Of a DNA stretch of 64,000 bases, positions 28,209 through 38,198 are shown one piece after another (the stretch's first letter is position 1; every line of letters begins with the position of its first letter). A program made the translations under genes and the position numbers. The notes under the pieces are model-generated. The model made no database searches, was not told the DNA's origin, and saw only the letters and a list, made by a program, of their open reading frames with translations. Origin of the DNA: Oceanicaulis sp. BBD 1991-10 (GTDB taxonomy: Bacteria > Pseudomonadota > Alphaproteobacteria > Caulobacterales > Maricaulaceae); assembly GCA_001657295.1 (NCBI GenBank), contig LYSW01000012.1, forward strand, positions 2,572 to 66,571, read 5' to 3'.

Positions 28209-28486
28209 CGTCTGTTATCTCCCAACCTCAGCCGGGCGCAACGCCACAGCTTTGAGCGTAAAGATGCGCGCCGCGCTTTGCGCGGATGCATCCAGCAGAT
28301 GAATTTTTGGTAAGGTTGAAGGCGCAAGCCGCCCGGCGCTCCGCGGTGGCGAAGCCGCAGCGGCTTCATCTTTTCCGTGTCACAGCCCGGTTCATCCGGA
28401 CCGCCTTGCCGGTCGGTCCAACGGCGCGCCATCGGTCCTCAGACAGGCCAGGGATGACAGGCGCCGGCGGATCGCCGTGCAAAGGG

Positions 28487-29902
28487 CTAGTAGTGGATGA
28501 CCTGCCCGTACGCGTCGAGCACGCTTTCATGCATCATTTCGCTCAAGGTCGGATGCGGGAAGATGGTGTGCATCAATTCCGCTTCCGTGGTCTCCAGCGT
28601 CTTGCCCACGACATAGCCTTGAATCAGCTCGGTGACCTCCGCGCCGACCATATGGGCGCCGATCAGCTCGCCGGTCTCGGCGTCGAATATCGTCTTGATC
28701 AGGCCCTGGTCTTCGCCCAGCGCGATCGCCTTGCCGTTGCCGACGAAGGGGAAGCGGCCGACCTTGATCTTGCGCCCCGCCTCCTTGGCCCTGGCCTCGG
28801 TGAGGCCCACCGAGGCGACCTGCGGGTGGCAATAGGTGCAGCCGGGGATATTCTCTTTGACGATCGGATGCGGGTTCTTGCCGGCGATCGCCTCCACGCA
28901 GATCACGCCCTCATGACTGGCCTTGTGGGCGAGCCAGGGCGCGCCGGTGACGTCGCCGATGGCGTAGAGCCCCGGCACGCCGGTGCGGCCATAGCCGTCG
29001 GCGACCACATGACCGCGATCAATCTTCACGCCCAAGGCCTCCAACCCCAGACCTTCCACATTGCCGGTGATGCCGATGGCGAGGATGACCTTGTCGACGC
29101 TCACGGTTTCCGTCTTGCCGGATTTGAGCGCGATGCCGGCTTTCACGCCGGAAGCGGACTTCTCCAGTCCTTTGACCTGAGCTTCGGTGTGTAAGGTCAG
29201 ACCGCGCTTCTTGAAGACCTTGGCGGCGAAGGCGGAAATCTCTTCATCCTCCGCCGGCAGGATGCGGTCGACCATTTCAACGACCGTCACGTCCGCGCCC
29301 ATGGCGGCGTAAAAGCTGGCGAACTCCATGCCGATCGCGCCCGATCCGATCACCAAAAGGGATTTCGGCATGGCGTCCGGCGTCATGGCTTCCTTATAGG
29401 TCCAGACATGCTGGCCATCGGCCTCCAGGCCGGCCGAAGGAATGGTCCGCGCCCTTGCGCCGGTGGCGAGGATGACATGCTTGGCGGCATAGCCCGTGTC
29501 CTTGCCGTCCTTGCCTTTGACGATGACTTTCGGAGCCGCAGCCCCCGTCTCCAGGCGCGCTTCGCCGTCGATGACGGCGATCTTGTTTTTCTTCATCAGC
29601 CCGGTGACGCCGGAGGACAAACGCCCCGCCACCTTGCGCGAGCGCTTGACGACCTTGTCGAGATCAAAGCCGATATTGTCGGCCTTCAGCCCGAATTCCT
29701 CGGCGCGGTGGAACAGCTCGTAGATATCGGCCGTGCGCAGCAGCGCCTTGGTCGGGATGCAGCCCCAGTTCAGGCAGATGCCGCCCATATGCTCGCGTTC
29801 GACCACGGCGGTCTTCATGCCCAGCTGCGCGGCGCGGATCGCCGCCACATAGCCGCCCGGCCCGCCGCCGATGACGATGAGATCAAACTGTGTCGCAGAC
29901 AT
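28487..29902 (-). CDS. lpdA: Dihydrolipoyl dehydrogenase
   Basis: GGGPGGYVAAIRAAQLGMKTAVVE, GGICLNWGCIPTKALL, C-terminal AHMVGAEVTELIQG...TIFPHPTLSEMMHE. Confidence 0.96.
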   Translation of the reverse strand: MSATQFDLIVIGGGPGGYVAAIRAAQLGMKTAVVEREHMGGICLNWGCIPTKALLRTADIYELFHRAEEFGLKADNIGFDLDKVVKRSRKVAGRLSSGVTGLMKKNKIAVIDGEARLETGAAAPKVIVKGKDGKDTGYAAKHVILATGARARTIPSAGLEADGQHVWTYKEAMTPDAMPKSLLVIGSGAIGMEFASFYAAMGADVTVVEMVDRILPAEDEEISAFAAKVFKKRGLTLHTEAQVKGLEKSASGVKAGIALKSGKTETVSVDKVILAIGITGNVEGLGLEALGVKIDRGHVVADGYGRTGVPGLYAIGDVTGAPWLAHKASHEGVICVEAIAGKNPHPIVKENIPGCTYCHPQVASVGLTEARAKEAGRKIKVGRFPFVGNGKAIALGEDQGLIKTIFDAETGELIGAHMVGAEVTELIQGYVVGKTLETTEAELMHTIFPHPTLSEMMHESVLDAYGQVIHY

Positions 29903-30036
29903 GAAACGCGCTCCGCTGAAGCCAGGCTGTGCGCCCGTCTTAGCGTGCGCGCGCCATATCCGCCACCGCGTTCACGCATGGCTTCCCTGCAGCGCGCGCA
30001 AGCGCCATGCTGCGGGCGACCAAGGAGATCCGCACC

Positions 30037-30936
30037 ATGCCCGTCAAATCCCTGCGCACGCCCGAAGATCGGTTCGAAAACCTGCCGGATTGGGGCTATC
30101 AACCCAACTATATCGACGATCTGCCCGGCTATGAGGGCTTGCGCCTGGCCTATGTGGACGAGGGCCCGAAGCAGGGCGCGCCGACCTTTCTGTGCCTGCA
30201 CGGAGAGCCGAGCTGGGGCTTTCTTTATCGCAAGATGGCGCCGGTTTTTCTCGCGGCGGGCGCCCGCGTGGTCATTCCGGACCTGTTGGGCTTTGGACGC
30301 TCGGACAAGCCGGTGGAGGACGCCGTCTACACCTTTGATTGGCACCGCAATTATCTCAAAGCCTTCCTGGAGCGCATGGATCTGAGGGATGTCTGCCTGG
30401 TCTGCCAGGACTGGGGCGGACTGCTCGGATTGACCTTGCCGATGGATCACCCCGACCGCTTTACGCGGCTCTTGGTGATGAACACCGCCATCGGCGTCGG
30501 CAAGGGCGCCAGTGAAGGCTTCATCGCCTGGCGCGACTTCATGGCGAACACGCCTGATCTGGACGTGGCGGGCCTGATGAAGCGCGCCACGCCGATCCTG
30601 TCGGACGAAGAAGCGGCCGCCTACGCCGCCCCCTTCCCCACCGCCGAACACAAGGCGGGCGTGCGCCGCTTTCCGGCTCTGGTGCCGATCACGCCGGATA
30701 TGGAAGGGGTCGAGACCGGTCTGAAGGCGGTGGAGTTCTGGTCGCAGCGCTGGACCGGCGACAGCTTCATGGCCATCGGCATGCAGGACCCGGTGCTCGG
30801 TCCGGACACCATGGCCTGGCTGCGCTCGGTCATCAAAGGATGCCCCGAACCCCTGAAAATCGCCGAGGGCGGCCACTTCGTTCAGGAATGGGGCGAGCCG
30901 ATCGCGAAGGCGGCGCTGGAACGGTTCGGGCTCTAA
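30037..30936 (+). CDS. Haloalkane dehalogenase (DhlA-like alpha/beta hydrolase)
   Basis: FLCLHGEPSWGFLYRKM, VCQDWGGLLGL nucleophile, IGMQDPVLGPDTM acid, GGHFVQEWGE histidine. Confidence 0.88.
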   Translation: MPVKSLRTPEDRFENLPDWGYQPNYIDDLPGYEGLRLAYVDEGPKQGAPTFLCLHGEPSWGFLYRKMAPVFLAAGARVVIPDLLGFGRSDKPVEDAVYTFDWHRNYLKAFLERMDLRDVCLVCQDWGGLLGLTLPMDHPDRFTRLLVMNTAIGVGKGASEGFIAWRDFMANTPDLDVAGLMKRATPILSDEEAAAYAAPFPTAEHKAGVRRFPALVPITPDMEGVETGLKAVEFWSQRWTGDSFMAIGMQDPVLGPDTMAWLRSVIKGCPEPLKIAEGGHFVQEWGEPIAKAALERFGL

Positions 30937-32639
30937 CGCGCCGGGGCGGTCAGGCCGGAGCCGTCAAGCGTGTAAAATGTCAGCGATAAATCATCGCCCT
31001 TCACCGAGTTGTAGCCGTTCATGCGGGCCAGCGCGGTGAGTTCGGCGCCGGCGGCGCTGGTCACGGCGAGAAAGGCCTCCTGCTCCGCCGCATCGACGAT
31101 GGCGAGGCCGCACGCGCGGTGCTCCAGCAGGAATTCCGCGGCATCGGTTCCGCTATGGGCGAGCCAGGTGGCGGTGCCCAGATTAAAGGCGTTGGACGGC
31201 TCGCGATAACCCGCGATTGTGCGATGCTGCACTTCGCAGCCTTCAAAGCTGTTGGCGATCTGGGCGACGCGGTGGGAGCTCCACAAAGGATCGATCGCCG
31301 GGATCGCGACGGCGAAGGCGCAGGCGTACAGCGCCGCCGCCGACACGCCGACGCCTAAGAGGCGCTTCAGGCTGGGCCGCAGCAAAAGCGCCAGGATCGC
31401 GACCGCCGCCACTGCGCCGAAGCCGATCGTGATCCACGCGGCGAGGTCCGGTTCCCGGCCCAGCTCGCGATTGGCGATCACCGGAGCGGCGGACAAAACC
31501 AGCGCGACCATGATGGCCACTGCGCCCAGCGCCCAATGGGCCGCGCGCTGCCAGAGCCCGCTCAGCAAGGACTGGGCGTTCACCAGCCCGAAACCGATCA
31601 GCATCGCCATCGCCGGAAAGGCGGGCAGGGTGTAGTGCGGCAGCTTGGTCGCGACGAATTCAAACACGATATAGACCGGGATGATCCAGCTGATCAGGAA
31701 TTTGATCCGGTCATCGCTTCGGTGCGCCCAGGCCGCCAACACGCCCAGCGCCAGCAGCGCCACGCCCGGCCACAGCGTCACCGCCGTCAAACCGATATGA
31801 AAACCGAGCGGGCCGGAGTGCGCCTCCTGCGCCTCGCCGACCTTGTCCAGCATGGAATGGCCGACCGCCTCGTAATAAAACGCCCAGTCGGTCTCCAGAT
31901 TGATGGCGATGAACCAGGGCCCGAAGATCAACAGCGCGAGCGGGACGCCGAATTCAGGGCGCAGCTTGAGCAATAGCTTGGGATCGCGCTTCCAGGCCGT
32001 GAAGGCGATCGCGGTCAGCGCGGTGACCATGAAGAAGATCGGCCCCTTCACCAACAGCGTGAGCCCGATCGCCCCCCACATCACCGCCGGCCAGCCGATG
32101 AATTTGGGCCGCGCCTCCTTGACCTGGAGCATCAAAACCATGAGCGAGGCCTGGGCGATCATCCCGAAACCCAGCAGGATCGCGTCGGTTTTCGCCGTGC
32201 GCGCCTCCACCGACAAGGTCAGGCAGATCGCCAGCACGATCCCGGCGGCGAGGCCCACGGGCGGGCTGAAAAAGCGCGCGCCCATCCACGCGGTGATCGC
32301 CACGGCCAGAAGCGCGAACAAAAATCCCGGCAGGCGGTGGGCGCCGATCGGCGCGTCCGCGCCGCCAAATGGCGCGGCGGCCACCGTCTGCAGCCAGTAG
32401 GAGCCGGCCGGCTGCTTGTGCCGGTCATACTCCTGGAAATTGATATTGAGATAGTCGCCCGATTCCATCATCTGGCGGGCCGCCTGGGCGTAGCGGGACT
32501 CGTCGCGGTCCATGGGCGGCACGGAGAAGATGCCGGTCGACAGCGTCACCGCGGCCAGAAGCATCAGCACGATCCAGGCCGGCCGGGTCAGGCCGCCCGT
32601 CGGCGAGCTTTCGGTGATGCGCTGAAGGAATGCGTCCAT
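30933..32639 (-). CDS. GT39/ArnT-like membrane glycosyltransferase
   Basis: MDRDESRYAQAARQMMESGDYLNINFQEYDRHKQPAGSYWLQTVAAAPFGG; many TM helices. Confidence 0.88.
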   Translation of the reverse strand: MDAFLQRITESSPTGGLTRPAWIVLMLLAAVTLSTGIFSVPPMDRDESRYAQAARQMMESGDYLNINFQEYDRHKQPAGSYWLQTVAAAPFGGADAPIGAHRLPGFLFALLAVAITAWMGARFFSPPVGLAAGIVLAICLTLSVEARTAKTDAILLGFGMIAQASLMVLMLQVKEARPKFIGWPAVMWGAIGLTLLVKGPIFFMVTALTAIAFTAWKRDPKLLLKLRPEFGVPLALLIFGPWFIAINLETDWAFYYEAVGHSMLDKVGEAQEAHSGPLGFHIGLTAVTLWPGVALLALGVLAAWAHRSDDRIKFLISWIIPVYIVFEFVATKLPHYTLPAFPAMAMLIGFGLVNAQSLLSGLWQRAAHWALGAVAIMVALVLSAAPVIANRELGREPDLAAWITIGFGAVAAVAILALLLRPSLKRLLGVGVSAAALYACAFAVAIPAIDPLWSSHRVAQIANSFEGCEVQHRTIAGYREPSNAFNLGTATWLAHSGTDAAEFLLEHRACGLAIVDAAEQEAFLAVTSAAGAELTALARMNGYNSVKGDDLSLTFYTLDGSGLTAPAR

Positions 32640-32645
32640 GTCCGC

Positions 32646-33404
32646 TCAGCTCCGCTCGGGCCGGCGCAGCAATTCCGGGCCCGGCGTATGGGTGCGCCGC
32701 ATGAGCCAGATCACGCCGAGAAGATCAAACAGGCCCGCCGCCGCCCGGCCCAGATTGGTGTATTTGGATTGTCCGGCCGCCCTTGCCCGGTTGACCACGG
32801 GCACGTTGACGATCTCATAGCCCAGATGCCGCGTCAGCGCCGGCAGATAGCGGTGCAGCGCGTCAAAAAACGGCATCGCCAGAAACACGTCGCGCACGAT
32901 CAGCTTCAGGCCGCAGGCGGTGTCCGGGCAATCATCGTTGAGCAGGCTGCGGCGCAGGCCATTGGCCAGGCGAGACGCGAATTTGCGATTGGCGCCGTCG
33001 GTCCGGTTGGTCCGATTGCCCGCAACCAGCCCCACCTCGCCGACCGTGGACAGGTCCACCGCCTTGGCCATGTCGACGACCGAGCGCGGATCATCCTGAC
33101 CGTCTCCATCCATGGTCGCGGCCCAGATCGCGCGGGCGTGCAGCATGCCGGTGCGCAGCGCCGCGCTCTTGCCGGAGCGTTGCCGGTGGCGCACCACGCG
33201 CACGCGCCGATCTTCGCCGGCCAGCTCGGACAACGCGCCGGCGGTGTCGTCCGCGCTGCCGTCGTCAATCACGATGATTTCAAAGCTGGAGAACGCCTCG
33301 TCGAACACGCTGATCGCCTCGCGCACCACAGCCACGATGCTCTCCGCCTCATTATAGGCCGGGATCACAACGGAGATGTCTGGGGCGATGTCGGTCGCGG
33401 CCAT
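32646..33404 (-). CDS. GT2 family glycosyltransferase (dolichol-phosphate mannosyltransferase-like)
   Basis: SVVIPAYNEAESI, VIDDGSADDT, MDGDGQDDP. Confidence 0.9.
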   Translation of the reverse strand: MAATDIAPDISVVIPAYNEAESIVAVVREAISVFDEAFSSFEIIVIDDGSADDTAGALSELAGEDRRVRVVRHRQRSGKSAALRTGMLHARAIWAATMDGDGQDDPRSVVDMAKAVDLSTVGEVGLVAGNRTNRTDGANRKFASRLANGLRRSLLNDDCPDTACGLKLIVRDVFLAMPFFDALHRYLPALTRHLGYEIVNVPVVNRARAAGQSKYTNLGRAAAGLFDLLGVIWLMRRTHTPGPELLRRPERS

Positions 33405-33488
33405 GGCTTGGGTCCGGGGTCAGCTCGGACGTCTGTTAGCGCGAAGCGCGGCCTGCGGGCAATGATCGAGCGCGGCGAGGCGCGCCGA

Positions 33489-34595
33489 TCACGCCGGGCG
33501 CCGGCGATTGGCGGCGAAGGCGCGCCGCAGGACCGGCAGCAGGCGGGCGTCCTCGCTGGCCGTCATCGCGCCCTCGCGGGCTTCATAGACCGACCAGCCG
33601 CTGGTCCAGCGAAAGGCCGCCCAATTCGCCCCCGCCGCCTCCCAGCGCGCAATCCGGCGGGCCAGATAGGCGTCCGGCCCGGGCGCATGGCGCACGGCGC
33701 CGAATTCCAGCACCGCCCAGTCCCCGGTCAACGCATCATAGGCGTCCAGGCCGGCATCGCGATCCGCCAGAGCGACGCCCTGCCCCGGCGCCTGATGGGT
33801 ATAGGCCCAAGGCTCATAGGAATGCAGCACCAAGACCGCGTCTTCGCCGACCGCGGCGCGCAGGTCCGCCGCCGCTTCCCGACGGGCCCATCGATCGGGG
33901 CTCAACAGGAGCGGCGTGTCCGCATCCAGCGCGTCACCGCGCACCCGGTCGAGGATTTGGCGCGCTAGAGACAGGCTGGCTTGGGGCCGCCCCAGATCGG
34001 CGGCGTTGGGCTCTTCAACCGCGACGATCCCCGCCAGCGCCGGATGGCCGCCGAAATGAGCGAAGGTCTCGGCCACCATGTCCGCCCAGGCGGCCTGTTT
34101 CTCCCGATCCGACCATAGGCTGGAATCATAGAGCTCAGCCGGATACCAGTCCTCGCCCGGATGAAAGGCGAAGGCGCTGCGCCCTGGTCCGGACCGGCAG
34201 CATAACGTGGTGAACAACCCGCGCGCGCGGCATCGGTCGAGCCAGTCGCCGATATGATCCCGCACCTGTCCATCCAGCGCAAAGCCGCCGCGCTCCGCAT
34301 ATAATCCGGGGCCCGACCAGCTGGCGAGATTGCCGCCGGCCTCCGCCAGCCGGTCAAGCGCCTGGTCCGTGATCGGAGGTCCGATCAAGTCGGAGCCGAG
34401 AAACTGCGGACCGTCCAAGGCCGGATAGACCCGGCGCACCGCGAACACCGCGCCGCGAAGATGCGGTCCCGTCGACCGGTCCCACAAGGCGCGCTTTCCC
34501 GAACTCAGGCGAAGACCTGCGGGGGCGAATGCGCTTGCGGCGGCGCTCGCGCCCAGGGCGAGCGCCGCGCGCCGGCTGAGCCCGGACCGGCTCAC
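33489..34595 (-). CDS. Exported glycoside-hydrolase-like protein (GH5/cellulase-type fold suspected)
   Basis: Tat-like SRRAALALGASAAASAFAPAG; GIVAVEEPNAADLG reminiscent of a GH5 NEP-type site; starts GTG overlapping the upstream stop. Confidence 0.55.
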   Translation of the reverse strand: MSRSGLSRRAALALGASAAASAFAPAGLRLSSGKRALWDRSTGPHLRGAVFAVRRVYPALDGPQFLGSDLIGPPITDQALDRLAEAGGNLASWSGPGLYAERGGFALDGQVRDHIGDWLDRCRARGLFTTLCCRSGPGRSAFAFHPGEDWYPAELYDSSLWSDREKQAAWADMVAETFAHFGGHPALAGIVAVEEPNAADLGRPQASLSLARQILDRVRGDALDADTPLLLSPDRWARREAAADLRAAVGEDAVLVLHSYEPWAYTHQAPGQGVALADRDAGLDAYDALTGDWAVLEFGAVRHAPGPDAYLARRIARWEAAGANWAAFRWTSGWSVYEAREGAMTASEDARLLPVLRRAFAANRRRPA

Positions 34596-35680
34596 GCGGC
34601 GCGAAAACCGGCGATCAGATCGATGCGCCGGAACGCCTTGCCGGGCAGGCGCGAAACCGGCCCCAGCGGAAGCCCGGCCGCCCGCGTCTCCAAAGCGCTC
34701 GCGGCGCGGCGCAAGATCGCGGCGGGTCCGCCCAGGGCGACATAGCCGCGCGTCAGCGGAATCTGCCAGGAACCCAGCGCGGATTTGTAGCGGTATTCGC
34801 CGGGGCCCAGATGCACTTCGCCGACCCCGAGCTCGCACAACGCCTCGAGCAAATGATCCAGCAGCGCATTGCCCGGCGCCAGCCTGGCCAGGCCCGCGTC
34901 ATAGGCCGGGAACCAGTAATGCAGCGCCCGATCACCCAAAATGCCGAAATGAATGGCGGCGAGCCGGCCGTCCACCTCCAGGCTGGACACAAGGCCGCGC
35001 ACGCCGGCGGCGCCGTCAAGGGCGCATAATTCCTCGACCAGGTCTTTCGTCCAACCTTTTGAAAAGACGTCGAAATGTCCGGTCGCCTGATATTGCGCCG
35101 ACTTCCAGGCGAACATCTGTTCGAGCGTTTCAGGCCTCTGGTCATCAGGGGTGAAACGCACATGGTGGCCGGCTTCGGTGAGCTTGCGCCGGGCGGCGAA
35201 TATCGTGCGGAAGGTGTTTCCGCCGATCTTCTTCTGCCGCGCCTTGAAGGCGTCGAGCCCGTCGGTGAGATCGACGACCCAGGAACCGTCGCGATAATCC
35301 CCGTGGCGGCCGATATCGCCGCGATCTCCCGTCCAGCCGAAAAAGTCGAACACCTGCAGACCGGCGGCGCGCAGCACGGCCTCCAGATCAACCGGCGCGG
35401 CCGGATCAGCGATCACGCCATGATGATCGCCCAGCGGCCCGGCCAGCGGGCGGGCATGCCCGATGCTGTCGAGCTGTAGCGGCAGGAAGAGGTCCGGCGC
35501 GCCGTCCCGGGAGCGCACGACGACCCGCACATCCCGGCGCACAGAAGCGACGGCGTCGAAAAATCCCAGCGCGAAATACGGACTCGCCAGGTTGGCGTCA
35601 GCCGCCTGGAACGCCATCCAGGCCTCCCGTTCGGCGCGGGACAACGCCTCAGGGCGTTTCAGTTCGACATGGACCGTCAT
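34592..35680 (-). CDS. BcsL/CelD-like GNAT acyltransferase
   Basis: FFDAVASVRRDVRVVVRSRDGAPDLFLPLQLD...; GLARLAPGNALLDHLLEALCELGVGEVHLGPGEYRYKSALGSW. Confidence 0.75.
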   Translation of the reverse strand: MTVHVELKRPEALSRAEREAWMAFQAADANLASPYFALGFFDAVASVRRDVRVVVRSRDGAPDLFLPLQLDSIGHARPLAGPLGDHHGVIADPAAPVDLEAVLRAAGLQVFDFFGWTGDRGDIGRHGDYRDGSWVVDLTDGLDAFKARQKKIGGNTFRTIFAARRKLTEAGHHVRFTPDDQRPETLEQMFAWKSAQYQATGHFDVFSKGWTKDLVEELCALDGAAGVRGLVSSLEVDGRLAAIHFGILGDRALHYWFPAYDAGLARLAPGNALLDHLLEALCELGVGEVHLGPGEYRYKSALGSWQIPLTRGYVALGGPAAILRRAASALETRAAGLPLGPVSRLPGKAFRRIDLIAGFRAA

Positions 35681-35822
35681 CTGATCCTGTCTCCTTCTGG
35701 GTCGAAACACTGATAAATCAAAGGCGTTAAAGCGGTCTTCAGGGCTTTTCTGCATGATCCGTTCCGCCTGCGCGCCCGGCCCGAGCCTTGCACGCGGCTT
35801 ACGAGTTGAGTCCGGACGCCCC

Positions 35823-37274
35823 ATGCTGAACCGCCATCTGATCGCCTATTTGCCGGTCTATCTCGCCCAGGCCCTTGTCGGCTTCGGGTCGGTGGCGGTG
35901 TTCACGCGCATCCTCTCGCCGGACGAATATGGCCGCTATGTTCTGATCCTGGCGGGCGCGTCGCTGGCGGCCACGCTGGTCTTCACCTGGCTGGACGCGG
36001 CGGTGGCGCGCCACCATGCGCGCTCGGACGCGCGCGGCTGGCTGCCCGGGCATTTGTGGACCGCCTGGCGTCTCTTCGGCGGTCTCGCGCTGTGCGCCGG
36101 TCTGGCCGCGAGCCTGGCGATCTGGCTGGTCCCGATGACCGGCGAATTGAAGCTGGCGATCAGCTTCGCCATCGCATCGACCATCATCCGATCCGGGTTG
36201 TCCGTCGCGCTGGAGACCCGCCGTGCGGCCGGGCAATCCTGGCGCTACAGCCTTATTGAGACCTTCACGCTGTCCGGAGGCTTCGCCCTGGGCATCGTAT
36301 TCATTCTCGCCGGCGGCCTGGGCGCGGCCGGGCCGTTCGCCGGCCTGGCGCTGGCGTCGGTGATCGCGCTGGCGATTGATGCGCCGATTTTATTGAGCAA
36401 GGCGAAACGCGACCGCGCCGACGCCACGCGCGCCATGGCCTTCTTCGCCTATGGCGCGCCGGTCGCCGTCTCATTGATCTTCGAACACTTGCTTTCGGTC
36501 GGCGATCGCTTCGTGATCGCGGCCTTTCTGGGCGAAGCCGCCACCGGCGCCTACGCCGCCGGCTACGGCGTCGCGGACCGCTCCCTTTCGATCATCTTTT
36601 TATGGCTCGGCGCCGCCACCGGCCCGCTGATGATCAAAGCGCTGGAACATCATGGTCGCGCCGCGGCTCAAGACGTCGGGCGCAAGACCGCAGGATTGAT
36701 GGCGCTGATCGGTTTTCCGGCGGCGGCGGGCCTCGCCCTGGTGGCGGAACCGGCGGCCCGGGTATTGATCGGGCCTGAAATCGCGCTCGCCGCAGCCAGC
36801 GTCATGCCTTTCATCGCCGTCTCCGGGCTGATGAACGGGATCATGACCCATTATTTCCATGAAGCCTTCGTGCTGGGCCGCCGCCCCAAGGTCATGGCCG
36901 GGGTGATGCTCGTCGCGGCTGCGGCCAATCTGGCCTTGAACCTGATCCTGATCCCGCGCCTGGGCATCACCGGGGCGGCGCTGTCGACCATGCTCGCCTA
37001 TGGCGCGGCGCTGGTCGCCTGCGTCCTGATCGGACGGCGCATCTTCGTCCTGCCGGTGCCCCTCGGGGACTGGGCGCGCGCAGCGATCGCGACCGCCGCC
37101 ATGGCCCTCGCCATCCTGGCGCTGCCGCAATTGGATCTCGCGCTCGCCGAACTGGCCTTGACCGTGACCACCGGCGCTTTGGTCTACGGCGCCCTCGCAC
37201 TGGCGTTGAATATTGCAGGCTGCCGCGCCTTCATCGGCCAGCTGCGCCTCAGCTTGATGGAGGCGCGCGCATGA
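35823..37274 (+). CDS. Polysaccharide flippase (Wzx/MOP-type oligosaccharide exporter)
   Basis: Multi-TM; LIAYLPVYLAQALVGFGSVAVFTRILSPDEYGRYVLILAG. Confidence 0.88.
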   Translation: MLNRHLIAYLPVYLAQALVGFGSVAVFTRILSPDEYGRYVLILAGASLAATLVFTWLDAAVARHHARSDARGWLPGHLWTAWRLFGGLALCAGLAASLAIWLVPMTGELKLAISFAIASTIIRSGLSVALETRRAAGQSWRYSLIETFTLSGGFALGIVFILAGGLGAAGPFAGLALASVIALAIDAPILLSKAKRDRADATRAMAFFAYGAPVAVSLIFEHLLSVGDRFVIAAFLGEAATGAYAAGYGVADRSLSIIFLWLGAATGPLMIKALEHHGRAAAQDVGRKTAGLMALIGFPAAAGLALVAEPAARVLIGPEIALAAASVMPFIAVSGLMNGIMTHYFHEAFVLGRRPKVMAGVMLVAAAANLALNLILIPRLGITGAALSTMLAYGAALVACVLIGRRIFVLPVPLGDWARAAIATAAMALAILALPQLDLALAELALTVTTGALVYGALALALNIAGCRAFIGQLRLSLMEARA

Positions 37275-38198
37275 CCCAGTCAGCGACCCGGCGCCTGGAC
37301 AATGCGGCCGCCAAATCGAGCGCGGCGCCGCGCATGTCCGTCCTGATCCCGTTTCATCGCGACGACCCGTGCGCCTTGATTCAGGCCTTGAGCGAAACCG
37401 GGCTGGGTCAGGTTGAGGTCATCGCCTTTGATGACGGCGCGCCGGACACGGCGCTGAACGCGGCGGTCGCGGCGGCTGTCGAGCGCGCGGCGATCCCCGT
37501 CAGCCTGGTCACATCCAGGATCAATCGTGGCCGTTCGGGCGCTCGAAACCGCCTCGCCCAGGCCGCGCGCGGCGGCTGGCTGCTCTTCCTGGATGCGGAT
37601 ATGGAGATCGATCCTGATTTCCTGACCACATGGATCACCCATGTGGAAACCAGCGCGGCGGACGCCCTGTTCGGCGGCTTCACGCCGGGGGCGCCGACGC
37701 GGAAAACTGCGGTCCACGCCGCTCTGGCCGGCCGACGCTTCCGATGTGCGGCCGGCCGGCGAGCGTGAAAGAGTCGGGCCGACCGCATTTTGCTCGTCCA
37801 ATCTGGCCGTGCGCGCGGACTGCTTCGCGGCGGCGCCCTTCGATGAAGCCTATTGCGGCTGGGGATGGGAGGATGTGGATTGGGCGCTGACCGCCGCTCA
37901 GCGCTTCACCCTCGCCCATGTCGATAATCCAGTCCGCCATGGCGGACTGGAGACCGTCGACCGCCTGCTGGCGAAATTCGCGCAGTCCGGCCCCAATTTC
38001 GCGCGCCTGCTCGCCCGGCATCCCAGCTATGAGGACCGCCCCGGCGCGCGCCTGGCGCGGACCGTGAAAAGACACCACGCGGGATGGCTGGCGAAGCTCG
38101 CCGGCGGTCTGGCTGCACGCATCCGCTATTTGCCGATCCGGTGGCGCGTATTGGGCCTGAAGCTGTTTCGGGCCGGCGTCGCGGCGAAGGCTCTGTGA
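37271..38198 (+). pseudogene. GT2 family glycosyltransferase, apparently frameshifted near 37721-37740
   Basis: N-part MSVLIPFHRDDP..FDDGAPD..NRGRSGARNRLAQAARGGWLLFLDADMEIDPDF in frame 1; C-part ASDVRPAGERERVGPTAFCSSNLAVRADCFAAAPFDEAYCGWGWEDVDWAL in frame 2. Confidence 0.8.

Noticed and set aside
32337-33968. 543-aa plus-strand ORF
   Set aside because: Antisense to two glycosyltransferases and the GH-like gene; no recognisable motif
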